DNA of 64,000 nucleotides from Simplicispira sp. 125 (GTDB lineage Bacteria; Pseudomonadota; Gammaproteobacteria; Burkholderiales; Burkholderiaceae_C), in the NCBI RefSeq assembly GCF_003096555.1, contig NZ_QEKM01000001.1:2170001-2234000 (forward strand), written 5' to 3'. The position numbers and the translations under genes were made by a program. Below the pieces are notes generated by a model. The model was not told the origin of the DNA, did no database searches, and worked only from the letters and a program-made list of their open reading frames with translations. Below, in pieces: positions 48,987 through 57,664 of the stretch (positions are counted from its first letter, which is position 1; each line of letters begins with the position of its first letter).

Positions 48987-51136
48987 GTGGAGCCTCCATG
49001 GCGGCTCGAAGGTGCCGCCCCAATGAGTTTTTCGGTCAGTTGGGCAAACTCGCGGTCGCCATCCATTGTCTTGCGATTGGTCGAAAGTGCCATGGTGGCA
49101 TGGGTACGCCCATCGCGGGGGGCCAGCCAGACCCAGACACGGCGCTCACGAATATAGAGCATGGAAAACACCCCCAGAATCAGCAAGGCGCAGCCCAGAT
49201 ACACCACGTTTTTACCCGGCGCACGCGCTACCTGGAAGACACTGGCCTGCACCTGTTTGAAATCCTTGAGTTCGAACAGCACAGGCGCCGGATAGAACTG
49301 GACATCGCTCAGCGCCATCACCGACTGTGTCATGAACCCCAGTGTCTGGTTACCCGGTTGAAGCGGCGCAAGCCCGGCGCGCTCTTGGGTGATCTGCGCC
49401 AGTTCGTATAACGCGCCATTCAAAATCCGGATCAGCACCTCGCCAGCACGCGAGCGTTCTGCCTCGGGAACATTGGCTTCCATAAACTCGGAGATAGCCG
49501 CCAACCCGCCATGGCGTTTGCCCGCTTCATCCGTGCGCCCGGCAAAAAGCGTCAGCGCCCGCGAAGTCGATTCGGCCAGTTGTGCCGACAGCTCTTTACG
49601 GCCCGGATCGACGGCCTGGGCCACATAGCGGCGCACAGCCTCCGCACGGTCGGCGGGACTGGACAGCGCCGCATGCAGGCGCATGAAACCGTTGATCCCG
49701 CCCTGCGCATCGACCGGCAGGCGCAAGTAACGGAAAGGATCGGATGGTTTTTCGCGCACGCCGAACAAGAAAACCGCAGGCGAGCCGTCGCCCATGTCCA
49801 CAGGCAGCATGTAGTTGTGGAACTCGCGCGCCTGGCCTGCCGCATCGCGCAGCTTGTAACCGATGCTGGGGCCGACATTGCGCAAATCCGTTTTGCTCTC
49901 GGTCTTGTTGGCCGCGCCCATGCGGGCGTCGATGGAGTGGCGCAAATCCACCTTGCGAACGTCGGTGCCGGTAGCGTCTTCGTTATTGCCAAAATTTTCT
50001 ACGTTGATGGTGCGCAGCGAGGTGAATTCCAGCGACATCGGCTCCCCCCCCACGCCTTGGGCCAGGCGGGAGCTGGTGCCAATGGTGCCCTGCACATCGA
50101 ACGCCGCCGCATTCGCTGCCAACGGCAGCGCGTGCAAAGACACCGTAGATCCGCCGTCGTCAAAGCTCGACTGGTAAATCTCGACCCCCTTGTAGCTGGC
50201 CGGATGGTTGACCTCAATGCGCGCCGGAACGGTCTCGCCCGTGGCCTTGTCGTGGATGATGACCTCACTGGCAAACAGCTTGGGCATTCCCGTGGAGTAG
50301 TACTCGACGATGAATTTTTTAAGCTCCACCGCGAAAGGCAGCTCCTGCAGCAGCACACCATCAGACTGGCTGAGGATGGCTGTGCTCGCCTGCGCACCTT
50401 CGCTGACCACCAGATTGCCGCGGAACGTGGGGTTGCGTTCACTCAAACGGTGCTCAGGGCGTACGTCGGCAATCATGCCGCCACCGGCAAACGGCGTTTT
50501 GCCGCCCACCCACATCTGCGCACGCACGATCAGATCGCCATCGAGCAAGCCGCCCAGACACACCAGCACGATGGCACTGTGCGCCGCGATGTAGCCAATT
50601 TTGTTGGCTGCGCCAGCCTTGGCGGCCACCATCCAGCCCGTACCCGGGCCTGCAGCGGTGTCACGCTGCTGCAAACGCACCTTCCAACCGCCGCCCACCA
50701 GCATCTGGCCAATGCGCCGGGCTTCGGTTTCGGTGCTTTGTTCCAGAGCGGCCTCGGCCTTGTGATGGAAAGCGCGCAGATTTTGCTCGCGGATGTTCTC
50801 TTTGTAGGTCTTGAGATCGGCAATGATTTTCGGGGTATTGCGCGCAATGCACAGCGAGGTGCTGGTGACCAGAAACGCCAAGATCAGCAAAAACCACCAG
50901 GCGCTGTATACCGTGTTGAGCTGCACGGCCGCAAACAGCTCCGCCCAGAAGGGGCCAAACTGGTTGACGTAGTTGATAGCAGGTTCGTGCTGCTTGAGCA
51001 CCGTGCCAATCACCGAGGCGATACAAATGATCGTCAGCAGCGCAATGGCGAAGCGCATCGAGGACAACAGCTCGATACCGGCGCGCATCGCGTGCGAGCC
51101 CGTGCGGATGCGCACGCCGTGGGTGGTGTCAGACAT
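48983..51136 (-). CDS. resB: Cytochrome c biogenesis protein ResB (Ccs1)
   Basis: A 717-residue system II subunit with N-terminal helices (SSMRFAIALLTIICIASVIG), a large periplasmic domain and a final transmembrane helix near residues 650-670 (VVYLGCALLILGVFSML). It holds apocytochrome and haem with CcsB. ATG 51136 (MSDTTHGV) is used. It follows the cytochrome c4 gene by 131 bases. Confidence 0.95.
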   Translation of the reverse strand: MSDTTHGVRIRTGSHAMRAGIELLSSMRFAIALLTIICIASVIGTVLKQHEPAINYVNQFGPFWAELFAAVQLNTVYSAWWFLLILAFLVTSTSLCIARNTPKIIADLKTYKENIREQNLRAFHHKAEAALEQSTETEARRIGQMLVGGGWKVRLQQRDTAAGPGTGWMVAAKAGAANKIGYIAAHSAIVLVCLGGLLDGDLIVRAQMWVGGKTPFAGGGMIADVRPEHRLSERNPTFRGNLVVSEGAQASTAILSQSDGVLLQELPFAVELKKFIVEYYSTGMPKLFASEVIIHDKATGETVPARIEVNHPASYKGVEIYQSSFDDGGSTVSLHALPLAANAAAFDVQGTIGTSSRLAQGVGGEPMSLEFTSLRTINVENFGNNEDATGTDVRKVDLRHSIDARMGAANKTESKTDLRNVGPSIGYKLRDAAGQAREFHNYMLPVDMGDGSPAVFLFGVREKPSDPFRYLRLPVDAQGGINGFMRLHAALSSPADRAEAVRRYVAQAVDPGRKELSAQLAESTSRALTLFAGRTDEAGKRHGGLAAISEFMEANVPEAERSRAGEVLIRILNGALYELAQITQERAGLAPLQPGNQTLGFMTQSVMALSDVQFYPAPVLFELKDFKQVQASVFQVARAPGKNVVYLGCALLILGVFSMLYIRERRVWVWLAPRDGRTHATMALSTNRKTMDGDREFAQLTEKLIGAAPSSRHGGST

Positions 51137-51267
51137 GGGTGGAGAGTATGCAGCGCAGAAAGAAAAAGGGCGGGCCATCCAAAGATGGGCCCGCCCGCAT
51201 TGGGGTTAGTCGTGCGCGATTGGTTCCGTACAGTGGCGGCAAAACCGCCCCGGACAGCGCGCAGCGA

Positions 51268-51897
51268 TCAACGCAGCCCGGCGATGTAGTCCGATACTGC
51301 AGCGATTTCGCGGTCGTTCAGCTTGGCGGCCACACCGGTCATGTGGATATTGTTGTTGCGCACGCCGTCACGGAAAGCCTTGAGCTGGGCCTCGGTGTAG
51401 ACCGCGTGCTGGCCCGAAAGACGGGGGTACTGCGCGGGAATACCAGCGCCATTGGGGCTGTGGCAGGCAGCGCAGGCGGCGATCTGGCGATCTGGGATAC
51501 CGCCGCGGTAGATGCGCTCGCCCATCACCACCAGGTTTTTGTCCTTGGCAGCATTCTCGGCAGCGGGCTTGGAAGCCAGCCAGGCAGCCACGTTCTTCAT
51601 GTCCTCGTCCGACAGCATGGAGGCAAAGCCTTGCATGATGGCGCTGGCGCGCTTGCCCGATTTGAATTCTTCCAGCTGCTTGACCAAATAGGCGGGGTGC
51701 TGTTGCGCCAGCTTGGGATTTTCAGCAATGCTCGAATTGCCGTCGGCCGCGTGGCAAGCCACGCAAACGGTGGAATAACTGGCTTCGCCCTTCGCAAGGT
51801 CGGGCTTGGCGGGTACCGGGGCGGCGTCCGCAGCAAAAGCAGGAAGAGCGGGAGCTGCCAGCACGGCAGCCATGAGCAAGGAGGCGAGCAACTTCAT
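51268..51897 (-). CDS. Dihaem cytochrome c4
   Basis: A 209-residue periplasmic protein with a signal peptide (MKLLASLLMAAVLAAPALPAFA broken near residue 22) and two haem sites, CVACH and CAACH, each with a later methionine ligand region (IMQGFASML, IHMTGVAAKL). Cytochrome c4 donates electrons to terminal oxidases. It sits upstream of its maturation genes resB and ccsB, and diverges from engB. Confidence 0.95.
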   Translation of the reverse strand: MKLLASLLMAAVLAAPALPAFAADAAPVPAKPDLAKGEASYSTVCVACHAADGNSSIAENPKLAQQHPAYLVKQLEEFKSGKRASAIMQGFASMLSDEDMKNVAAWLASKPAAENAAKDKNLVVMGERIYRGGIPDRQIAACAACHSPNGAGIPAQYPRLSGQHAVYTEAQLKAFRDGVRNNNIHMTGVAAKLNDREIAAVSDYIAGLR

Positions 51898-51970
51898 ATC
51901 GAGGGACTTCGTTGTGGTGGCGCTAAACCACGCGATTCTACAATGAGGCTCCACCGCATCCAATTGATCC

Positions 51971-52681
51971 ATGACACTCTCTGTTCCTGCGCCAACTGCT
52001 GGCCCTGTTTCGCCCGCACCCGATGCCCGGACCGCCATGGGCTGGATGCACACGGCGCGCTTCCTCACCACCGCCGCGCAACTGCACCAGTTGCCGCCCG
52101 TGGATGTGCCGGAGATCGCCTTCGTCGGGCGCTCCAACGCGGGAAAGTCCTCGTGCATTAACACCCTGGCTCAGCAAAAGCAGTTGGCCTTTGCCTCCAA
52201 GAAACCGGGGCGCACGCAGCACATCAATCTGTTTTCACTGGGCCGCCAGGGCATCACCGACGCAGTACTGGCCGACCTGCCCGGCTACGGCTATGCAGCG
52301 GTGTCGCGCACCGACAAGAAGCGTTGGCAGCAGGTGATGGTGAACTACCTGGTCAGCCGCACCAGCCTGACGGGCATCGTGCTGCTGTGCGATCCGCGCC
52401 TGGGCCTGACCGAACTGGACGAGGCTCTGCTCGAAGTCGTGCGCCCGCGCGTCGAGGAAGGCCTGAAGTTTCTGGTACTGCTCACCAAGGCCGACAAGCT
52501 GACCCGCGCCGAGCAGACCAAGGCGCTGTCGATTGGGCGACTGCAGGCCGGCGGGGGCGAGGTGAAGATGTTCTCTGCGCTCAAGAAACAGGGCGTGGAC
52601 GAGACCGCACAACTCCTGTGGCAGTGGGCCCACCCGGATGGAGCCGCCGAGCCAGTCACCCCGGCAGCGCCCCAAGGCTGA
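51971..52681 (+). CDS. engB: Ribosome biogenesis GTP-binding protein
   Basis: A 236-residue EngB/YsxC GTPase needed for 50S assembly. G1 is GRSNAGKSS, G3 DLPGYG, G4 TKAD; KKPGRTQHINLF is the family switch. The first 30 residues are Pro/Ala rich and may not all be translated; an in-frame ATG at 52037 (MGWMHTARF) precedes the core. Divergent from cytochrome c4, the standard order in Burkholderiales. Confidence 0.94.
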   Translation: MTLSVPAPTAGPVSPAPDARTAMGWMHTARFLTTAAQLHQLPPVDVPEIAFVGRSNAGKSSCINTLAQQKQLAFASKKPGRTQHINLFSLGRQGITDAVLADLPGYGYAAVSRTDKKRWQQVMVNYLVSRTSLTGIVLLCDPRLGLTELDEALLEVVRPRVEEGLKFLVLLTKADKLTRAEQTKALSIGRLQAGGGEVKMFSALKKQGVDETAQLLWQWAHPDGAAEPVTPAAPQG

Positions 52682-52715
52682 CACCCGGTGCAGGGCGGCA
52701 GCGGTTTCATTTTCA

Positions 52716-52775
52716 GTAAAAATGGCCTCTAGCGCTTATAAATAAAGCGCAGAAAGCTCTCTTTTAAATAGCAAA
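52716..52775 (+). repeat. Dispersed palindromic element, copy 8
   Basis: TAGCGCTT, 7 nt, AAGCGCAG, AA, AGCTCT, 7 nt, ATAGC, AAAA. It directly abuts the ATG of the hydrolase at 52776, so its second hairpin lies in the ribosome-binding region. Confidence 0.88.
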
Positions 52776-53687
52776 ATGATCACCCGTATCGACATTCCCC
52801 TGCCCCACGGCACGACCCTGCACTGCCATGTGAGCGGTGAGCGGGGCCGCCCGGTGCTCATGTTTCTGCATGGCTTTCCAGAAGGCGCCTTCATCTGGGA
52901 CGACCTGCTGGCGCACTTTTCGCAACCTGCCCACGGCGGCTACCGCTGCATAGCGCCTTACATGCGGGGCTTTGGGCGCTCCAGCAGCCCACCAGAAGCC
53001 GAGGCCTACCGCGCCAAATACCTGGTGCAGGACCTGGCAGCGCTGATCGCGGTGGAATGCGCCGACGGAGCGCCCCTTGAATGCCTGGTGGCGCACGACT
53101 GGGGCGGCGCCGTCGCCTGGAACCTGGCCAACCAGTGGCCGCAACGCCTGCGCCGCCTGGCCATTGTGAATTCACCGCACCCCGGCGCCTTTTTGCGCGA
53201 GTTGCAGCACAGCCCCGCCCAGCAGGCGGCCAGCCAGTACATGCATTTCCTGTGCCGCCCCGATGCCGAGGCGTTATTGGCCGAGGACGACTTCCGTCGC
53301 CTGTTCGCTTTCTTCAATGCCCCCGACGGCCGCGCGCCCGCCTGGCTGACCGACGCCGTGCGGGCGCAGTACCGTGCACTGTGGCAGCAAGGATTGACGG
53401 GCGCCTGCAACTATTACCGCGCCAGCCCGCTGCGCCCGCCCCGCGAGGGCGACGCCGGGGCCGCCACTGTCAGCATGCCTGCGTCCATGCTGACAGTGGC
53501 GATGCCTACGCTGGTGCTCTGGGGCATGGACGACCCGGCGCTGCTGCCCGGCCTGCTGGACGGCCTGCCAGGCTGGGTGCCGCAATTGCAACTCCAACAG
53601 ATCGCCGGAGCCTCGCACTGGCTGGTGCATGAACAGCCCGAACTGGTGCGCCAAAGGCTCGCGGATTTTTTGCAATCAAAAGAATAG
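52776..53687 (+). CDS. Alpha/beta hydrolase, epoxide hydrolase-like
   Basis: A 303-residue alpha/beta hydrolase. HGFPE (oxyanion) is at residues 32-36, nucleophile D108 is in HDWGG, the acid is likely the D of GMDD, and the His is in GASHW. An Asp nucleophile plus HGFPE points to epoxide hydrolases or dehalogenases. The gene is bracketed by two palindromic elements: one abuts its ATG and the other, inverted, supplies its last residues (QSKE) and TAG. In addition, codons 229-242 lie in a perfect 16-bp hairpin encoding a short insert before VLWGMDD. Function on a natural substrate is unknown. Confidence 0.85.
   Translation: MITRIDIPLPHGTTLHCHVSGERGRPVLMFLHGFPEGAFIWDDLLAHFSQPAHGGYRCIAPYMRGFGRSSSPPEAEAYRAKYLVQDLAALIAVECADGAPLECLVAHDWGGAVAWNLANQWPQRLRRLAIVNSPHPGAFLRELQHSPAQQAASQYMHFLCRPDAEALLAEDDFRRLFAFFNAPDGRAPAWLTDAVRAQYRALWQQGLTGACNYYRASPLRPPREGDAGAATVSMPASMLTVAMPTLVLWGMDDPALLPGLLDGLPGWVPQLQLQQIAGASHWLVHEQPELVRQRLADFLQSKE
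53462..53501. repeat. Perfect 16-bp inverted repeat within the hydrolase gene
   Basis: CGCCACTGTCAGCATG and CATGCTGACAGTGGCG flank an 8-base loop. It lies in frame, between the cap region and the strand before the acid residue. A stem of this length is not expected by chance in coding sequence, so it may be a recent palindromic insertion, different from the dispersed family. Confidence 0.92.
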
Positions 53688-53733
53688 CTGCTTGCGCTCT
53701 CTGCATAAGGGCTGCGAGCCAATTGGGCATAAA
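53673..53733 (-). repeat. Dispersed palindromic element, copy 9 (inverted)
   Basis: On the minus strand: AATTGGCTCGCAGCCCTT, then GAGCGCAA, GC, AGCTAT, 7 nt, ATTGC. It supplies the TAG stop of the hydrolase at 53685-53687 and its last codons. With copy 8 it brackets the gene in inverted orientation. Confidence 0.75.
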
Positions 53734-53774
53734 TCCACCCTTCCAAACCCTGGCCACAGGCGTCTCAGAGGCAC

Positions 53775-54641
53775 TCAGTAAACACCTGGCTCACCCTCGG
53801 GCCGGGTCTTGAAACGCTTGTGTACCCAGTAGTACTGGCCCGGCATGGTGTCGATGTAACCCTGCAACTCACGGTTCATGCGCGCTGTGTCGGCCTCTGC
53901 ATCGTCGGTGGGGAAATGCTCCCAGGCGGGAGACAGCTCGGCCACATAGCCCGTGGGCGTCAGGCGCGTGTACATGCCCAGTACCTTGGCGCGGCCCAGC
54001 CGGGCAAAGCGTGACAGCGAAGGCACCGTGGCCGTGGGCACGCCGTAGAACGGCACGAAGATCGACTCGCCCGGACCAAAATCCATGTCAGACAACAGAT
54101 ACAGCAGCCCGCCTTTGCGCAGGCTGGAAATGATGGGCTTCACCCCGTCGGCGCGGTTGAGCATGCGCACATCTCCAAAGCGCTGGCGCCCCGCCATGAA
54201 CCAAGCATCCACCGCGGGATTGGGGTGCGTCGAGAAAATGGACGTGAACGCGCGCTGGGTGCGCAGGGGCAAGGCCAGCCCCCCCGCATCCATGCCGTAG
54301 AAATGCGGCGCAAAGATGATGGTGGGCGCATCGCCTTCCAGCTCGTGCACAGCGCCCTGCAGCTTCACGCGCTGCAGCACCACATCGCGCGGCGCAGACC
54401 ACAGCCAGCTGCGGTCCAGCCAGGTCTGGCAAAACACCACGAAAGTCTCGCGCGCCCAGGCCTTGCGCTGCGCCAGCGTGGCCTGCGGAAAGCACAATTC
54501 CAGATTGCGCAGTGCCACACGGCGGCGCGGCGCCGCCAGCACGTACAGCACCTGCCCGATCAGCCAGCCGATGGCGCGCAATACCGGCAGCGGCAGATAC
54601 GCCAGCATGCCCATGAACCACACCCCAAGGCGGCCGCTCAT
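53775..54641 (-). CDS. Lipid A lauroyl/myristoyl acyltransferase family protein (LpxL-type)
   Basis: A 288-residue inner-membrane acyltransferase with an N-terminal anchor and the catalytic HX4D pair H113-D118 (HFYGMD). Then DMDFGPGESIFVPFYG and WVHKRFKTRPEGEP, both LpxL/HtrB hallmarks. It adds a secondary acyl chain to lipid A or a related lipid. Its ATG overlaps the stop of the preceding homologous gene. Confidence 0.9.
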   Translation of the reverse strand: MSGRLGVWFMGMLAYLPLPVLRAIGWLIGQVLYVLAAPRRRVALRNLELCFPQATLAQRKAWARETFVVFCQTWLDRSWLWSAPRDVVLQRVKLQGAVHELEGDAPTIIFAPHFYGMDAGGLALPLRTQRAFTSIFSTHPNPAVDAWFMAGRQRFGDVRMLNRADGVKPIISSLRKGGLLYLLSDMDFGPGESIFVPFYGVPTATVPSLSRFARLGRAKVLGMYTRLTPTGYVAELSPAWEHFPTDDAEADTARMNRELQGYIDTMPGQYYWVHKRFKTRPEGEPGVY

Positions 54642-55486
54642 GCAGCACCTCCGGCGGATGCCTCGGCGCGCGGCTGCTTGTAGCGGGCATAGCCCCACAG
54701 GTACTGGTCCGGGCACTGGCGAATGATGTGCTCCATGGCGCGGTTGATTTGCAGCACAGCGGCCTCCAGAGAATCATCGAGCACCGCAGGCAGCGGCTCG
54801 ATCACCAGCAAAAAACCCCGCCCCCAGGGCTGGCGCTCGCAGCGCGCCAGCAGCACGGTGGCCCCGGTCTGCTGGGCCAGGCGCACGGCCAGGGTCATGG
54901 TATAGGCGTCACGCCCAAAGAATGGCGCCCACAGGCCCTGCCCCTCGGGCGGCACCTGGTCGGGCAGCAGACCCACGGCCTCACCCCGGCGCAGCGCCTT
55001 GATCATCTGGCGCACACCCGCCAACGTGGTGGGTACGGCCTGCATGCCCGGGCGGTTGCGCGCGGTCTCCATCACCCGGGCCAGCCAAGGCTGGCGCGCC
55101 GGGCGGTACAGCACGGTGATGGGGCCGTGCGCAGCGCCCCAGCGCTGGGCCACGGCCTGGGCCGACATCTCAAAACACCCCAAGTGTGGGGTGAGAAACA
55201 CAATGCCCCGCCCTGCCGCATGGGCTTGCAGCAGATGCTCGGCGCCCACGATGCGACAAGGCGGCGCGGCCCCCAGCCACAGCCGTGGCAACTCGGCCGC
55301 CATGCGCCCGGCATGGGCTACCGCAGCGCGCACTTGCGTGAAGCCGTAGCCTGCCAGCGCGGCGTTGTGCAGAAACCGCCGCCGGTACGTGGCCGAGGCC
55401 AGAAACGCCGTCCACCCCATGAGCGCACCCAGGGCGTGCAGCAGCCACAAAGGCAGCAAGGAAAAAAACCGGAATACAAAAGGCAT
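54638..55486 (-). CDS. Second LpxL/HtrB-family acyltransferase
   Basis: A 282-residue relative of its downstream neighbour. The catalytic pair is H101 and E106 (HLGCFE, HX4E), with DQVPPEGQGLWAPFFG and the end QYLWGYARYKQP. Tandem lpxL-like genes divergent from metK are typical of Burkholderiales. The two probably add different secondary acyl chains. Translation is coupled to the next gene. Confidence 0.9.
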   Translation of the reverse strand: MPFVFRFFSLLPLWLLHALGALMGWTAFLASATYRRRFLHNAALAGYGFTQVRAAVAHAGRMAAELPRLWLGAAPPCRIVGAEHLLQAHAAGRGIVFLTPHLGCFEMSAQAVAQRWGAAHGPITVLYRPARQPWLARVMETARNRPGMQAVPTTLAGVRQMIKALRRGEAVGLLPDQVPPEGQGLWAPFFGRDAYTMTLAVRLAQQTGATVLLARCERQPWGRGFLLVIEPLPAVLDDSLEAAVLQINRAMEHIIRQCPDQYLWGYARYKQPRAEASAGGAA

Positions 55487-55618
55487 TAAAATGACGGGGT
55501 CGCTGAGTTAAATGAGCAACTTGCAGGGCGACACTAAATAAATCTGCTAAAGCGTTCGCCAGAGCTCCCAAGGCTTCGGGCAACGCCCAACGATGCCGGA
55601 ACACAGGAGTTTATTCAA
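55487..55618 (+). other. metK leader, 132 bp
   Basis: The gap between divergent acyltransferase and metK starts holds GC-rich pairings around GGGCAACGCCC (55579) and TGCCGG. I cannot match it to a known SAM or SAH riboswitch class; a promoter and leader are expected. metK has AGGAG 10 bases before its ATG. Confidence 0.4.
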
Positions 55619-56800
55619 ATGGCGAACGACTTTCTTTTCACATCCGAATCTGTCTCGGAAGGCCACCCTGACAAGGTGGCGGACCAGATCTCCGATGCGA
55701 TCCTTGACGCGATCTTCACACAGGACCCTCTCTCCCGCGTTGCAGCCGAAACCTTGACCAACACGGGCCTGGTCGTGCTGGCCGGCGAGATCACCACCAA
55801 CGCGCATGTGGACTACATCCAGGTGGCGCGCGACACCATCAAACGTATCGGCTACGACAACACCGACTACGGCATCGATTACAAAGGGTGCGCCGTGCTC
55901 GTCGCCTACGACAAGCAGAGCAACGATATCGCCCAGGGCGTGGACCATGCGTCAGACGACCACCTCAACACCGGTGCCGGTGACCAGGGCCTGATGTTTG
56001 GCTACGCCTGCGACGAAACGCCAGACCTGATGCCCGCACCCATCTATTACGCCCATCGCTTGATGGAGCGCCAGGCCCAGGTGCGCAAGGACGGACGCCT
56101 GCCCTTCCTGCGCCCCGATGCCAAAAGCCAAGTGACCATGCGCTATGTGGACGGCAAGCCCCACAGCATCGACACCGTGGTGCTCTCGACGCAGCACAGC
56201 CCCGACCAGAGCGAGACGCAAACGAAGATGAAGGCCAGCTTCATCGAGGCCGTGATCGAGGAAATCATCAAGCCCGTGCTGCCCAAAGAGTGGCTGCAGG
56301 ACACCAAGTACCTGATCAATCCCACAGGCCGTTTCGTCGTCGGTGGTCCGCAGGGTGACTGCGGCCTCACGGGCCGCAAGATCATTGTCGATACCTACGG
56401 TGGTGCCTGCCCGCACGGCGGCGGCGCCTTCAGCGGCAAAGACCCGACCAAGGTAGACCGCAGCGCAGCCTACGCCGCACGCTACGTGGCCAAGAACGTC
56501 GTGGCCGCTGGGCTGGCGCGCCAGTGCCAGATCCAGGTGGCCTACGCCATCGGCGTGGCACACCCGATGAACATCACGGTCTACACCGAGGGCACGGGCG
56601 TGATCCCCGACTCCGAGATCGCCAAGCTGGTGGCCGCGCAGTTCGACCTGCGCCCCAAGGGCATCATCCAGATGCTGGATCTGCTGCGCCCCATCTACGA
56701 AAAGACCGCCGCTTACGGCCACTTCGGCCGCGACGAACCCGAGTTCACCTGGGAGAGAACGGACAAGGCTGCCGCGCTGCGTGCAGCGGCTGGGCTGTAA
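55619..56800 (+). CDS. metK: S-adenosylmethionine synthetase
   Basis: A 393-residue MetK (EC 2.5.1.6) making SAM from methionine and ATP. Motifs [28 protein letters not shown] (ATP loop) and [19 protein letters not shown] are all intact; length is typical. It is followed by a run of short hairpins rather than a single clear terminator. Confidence 0.98.
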   Translation: MANDFLFTSESVSEGHPDKVADQISDAILDAIFTQDPLSRVAAETLTNTGLVVLAGEITTNAHVDYIQVARDTIKRIGYDNTDYGIDYKGCAVLVAYDKQSNDIAQGVDHASDDHLNTGAGDQGLMFGYACDETPDLMPAPIYYAHRLMERQAQVRKDGRLPFLRPDAKSQVTMRYVDGKPHSIDTVVLSTQHSPDQSETQTKMKASFIEAVIEEIIKPVLPKEWLQDTKYLINPTGRFVVGGPQGDCGLTGRKIIVDTYGGACPHGGGAFSGKDPTKVDRSAAYAARYVAKNVVAAGLARQCQIQVAYAIGVAHPMNITVYTEGTGVIPDSEIAKLVAAQFDLRPKGIIQMLDLLRPIYEKTAAYGHFGRDEPEFTWERTDKAAALRAAAGL

Positions 56801-56945
56801 GCCCGGCAACCCGCGCAGCGGGTTCGGCAGCCTTGCGGCGCAGGCTCATTTCGCGCAGCGAAGTGAAGGCCCGCAGGGCCGGGCTGAAGCCACAAAGCCC
56901 CAGCGCTGCGAGCAGCCGGGCTGTAGGGCGCGCCGCACCCAAGCG
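56775..56945. repeat. Cluster of short GC-rich hairpins after metK
   Basis: Successive hairpins, several with a GCA loop: AACCCGC-GCA-GCGGGTT, TTCGC-GCA-GCGAA and GGCCC-GCA-GGGCC, plus AGCCC...GGGCT. The first overlaps the metK 3' end. No coding sense is evident. It could be a structured 3' end, a Rho-independent-like stop without T-tracts, or a small RNA. Confidence 0.6.
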
Positions 56946-57111
56946 CAGTGTCGCGGGACGTCAACTACGGCACCAGGATGGACCGGGCCTACATGCCCGG
57001 TTCGTCCTACAAACGCTTCGCCCCCCTTCCTACGGCGTACGACGGGTCGCCCCGCTACCTTTGCAGACAAGCCGCGCCATCCAGCGCGCGGGGTCCTTCA
57101 AGGGGAACGAC
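56946..57111 (+). other. Gap before the DUF1328 gene, no gene seen
   Basis: Between the hairpin cluster and the small membrane-protein gene I see no supported gene. A short open frame begins at 56948 but overlaps the next gene in another phase and has no homology that I recognise. The ribosome site AAGGGGA lies at the end of the gap. Confidence 0.4.
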
Positions 57112-57297
57112 ATGCTCAAGTACGCCATCATCTTCGCCATCGTCTCGCTGATCGCCGGCGCGCTCGGTTTTACCGGCATCGCAGCCGGCGCGGCCGGTAT
57201 TGCCAAGATCCTGTTCTTCATCTTCCTGGCAATTGCCGTGCTGTTCGTCATCCTGGCAGTGCTGGGCGTTGGGGCTGCCCGCAAGGCGCTGAGGTAA
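57112..57297 (+). CDS. UPF0391 (DUF1328) small membrane protein
   Basis: A 61-residue protein, [16 protein letters not shown] onwards, with two hydrophobic helices and the Gly-rich [19 protein letters not shown] typical of DUF1328 (YtjA-like). Function unknown, often stress-induced. AAGGGGA precedes the ATG by six bases. Confidence 0.92.
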   Translation: MLKYAIIFAIVSLIAGALGFTGIAAGAAGIAKILFFIFLAIAVLFVILAVLGVGAARKALR

Positions 57298-57300
57298 ACG

Positions 57301-57334
57301 AAAAAAGCCCAGCCCTGCCTGAGCAGGACTGGGC
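57301..57334 (-). terminator. Hairpin with T-tract on the minus strand
   Basis: A 12-base stem with one mismatch (GCCCAGCCCTGC / GCAGGACTGGGC) and loop CTGA. Six As at its left become a T-tract on the minus strand; on the plus strand no T-tract follows. It may stop antisense transcription into the DUF1328 gene, or act weakly on the plus strand. Confidence 0.6.
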
Positions 57335-57610
57335 GCTGATTCAGACGGTCTCCTGCGCCTGCACCACGCGGTTGCGCCCGCACGGCCATGACCATGGCGG
57401 CACCCCCGGCAGCACCAGATTGAATTTAAGCCACAAAGACATGGATCTCTTTTATTTGTTTTGACTGCGCCGTGCGCGCTGATCTGGCCCACAGCGACAA
57501 GCCCGGCACAAAGTGTGCGTTTGCGCCAGATTTATCCCCTGTGGTCTATCGGGCCGTATGCCCACCACACGCCGTGGCTTCCTGGTAGGCGTGTTCGACC
57601 CATTTGACTG
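57335..57610. other. Gap before nadM, no gene of normal size
   Basis: This region holds only short open frames. One of 17 codons at 57558-57611 begins MPTTRRGFLVG, which looks like the start of a Tat signal and stops at the edge of the next palindromic repeat; it may be a gene remnant. I see no RNA gene or terminator here. Confidence 0.4.
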
Positions 57611-57664
57611 AAAATCAACACCTGCGCTGCATACACCAGCGCCAGCAGTTCATTTTTTCAAAGC
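57611..57664 (+). repeat. Dispersed palindromic element, copy 10
   Basis: CTGCGCTG, then CAGCGCCA, GC, AGTTCA, 7 nt, AAGC. It abuts the ATG of the NadM-Nudix gene at 57665, like copy 8 before the hydrolase. Hairpin 2 is degenerate. Confidence 0.6.

Noticed and set aside
55500..55618. SAM or SAH riboswitch before metK
   Set aside because: The conserved cores of classes that I know are not present; only generic GC-rich pairing is seen.
56948..57151. 67-codon frame before the DUF1328 gene
   Set aside because: It overlaps the DUF1328 gene in another phase, has no homology and no good ribosome site.
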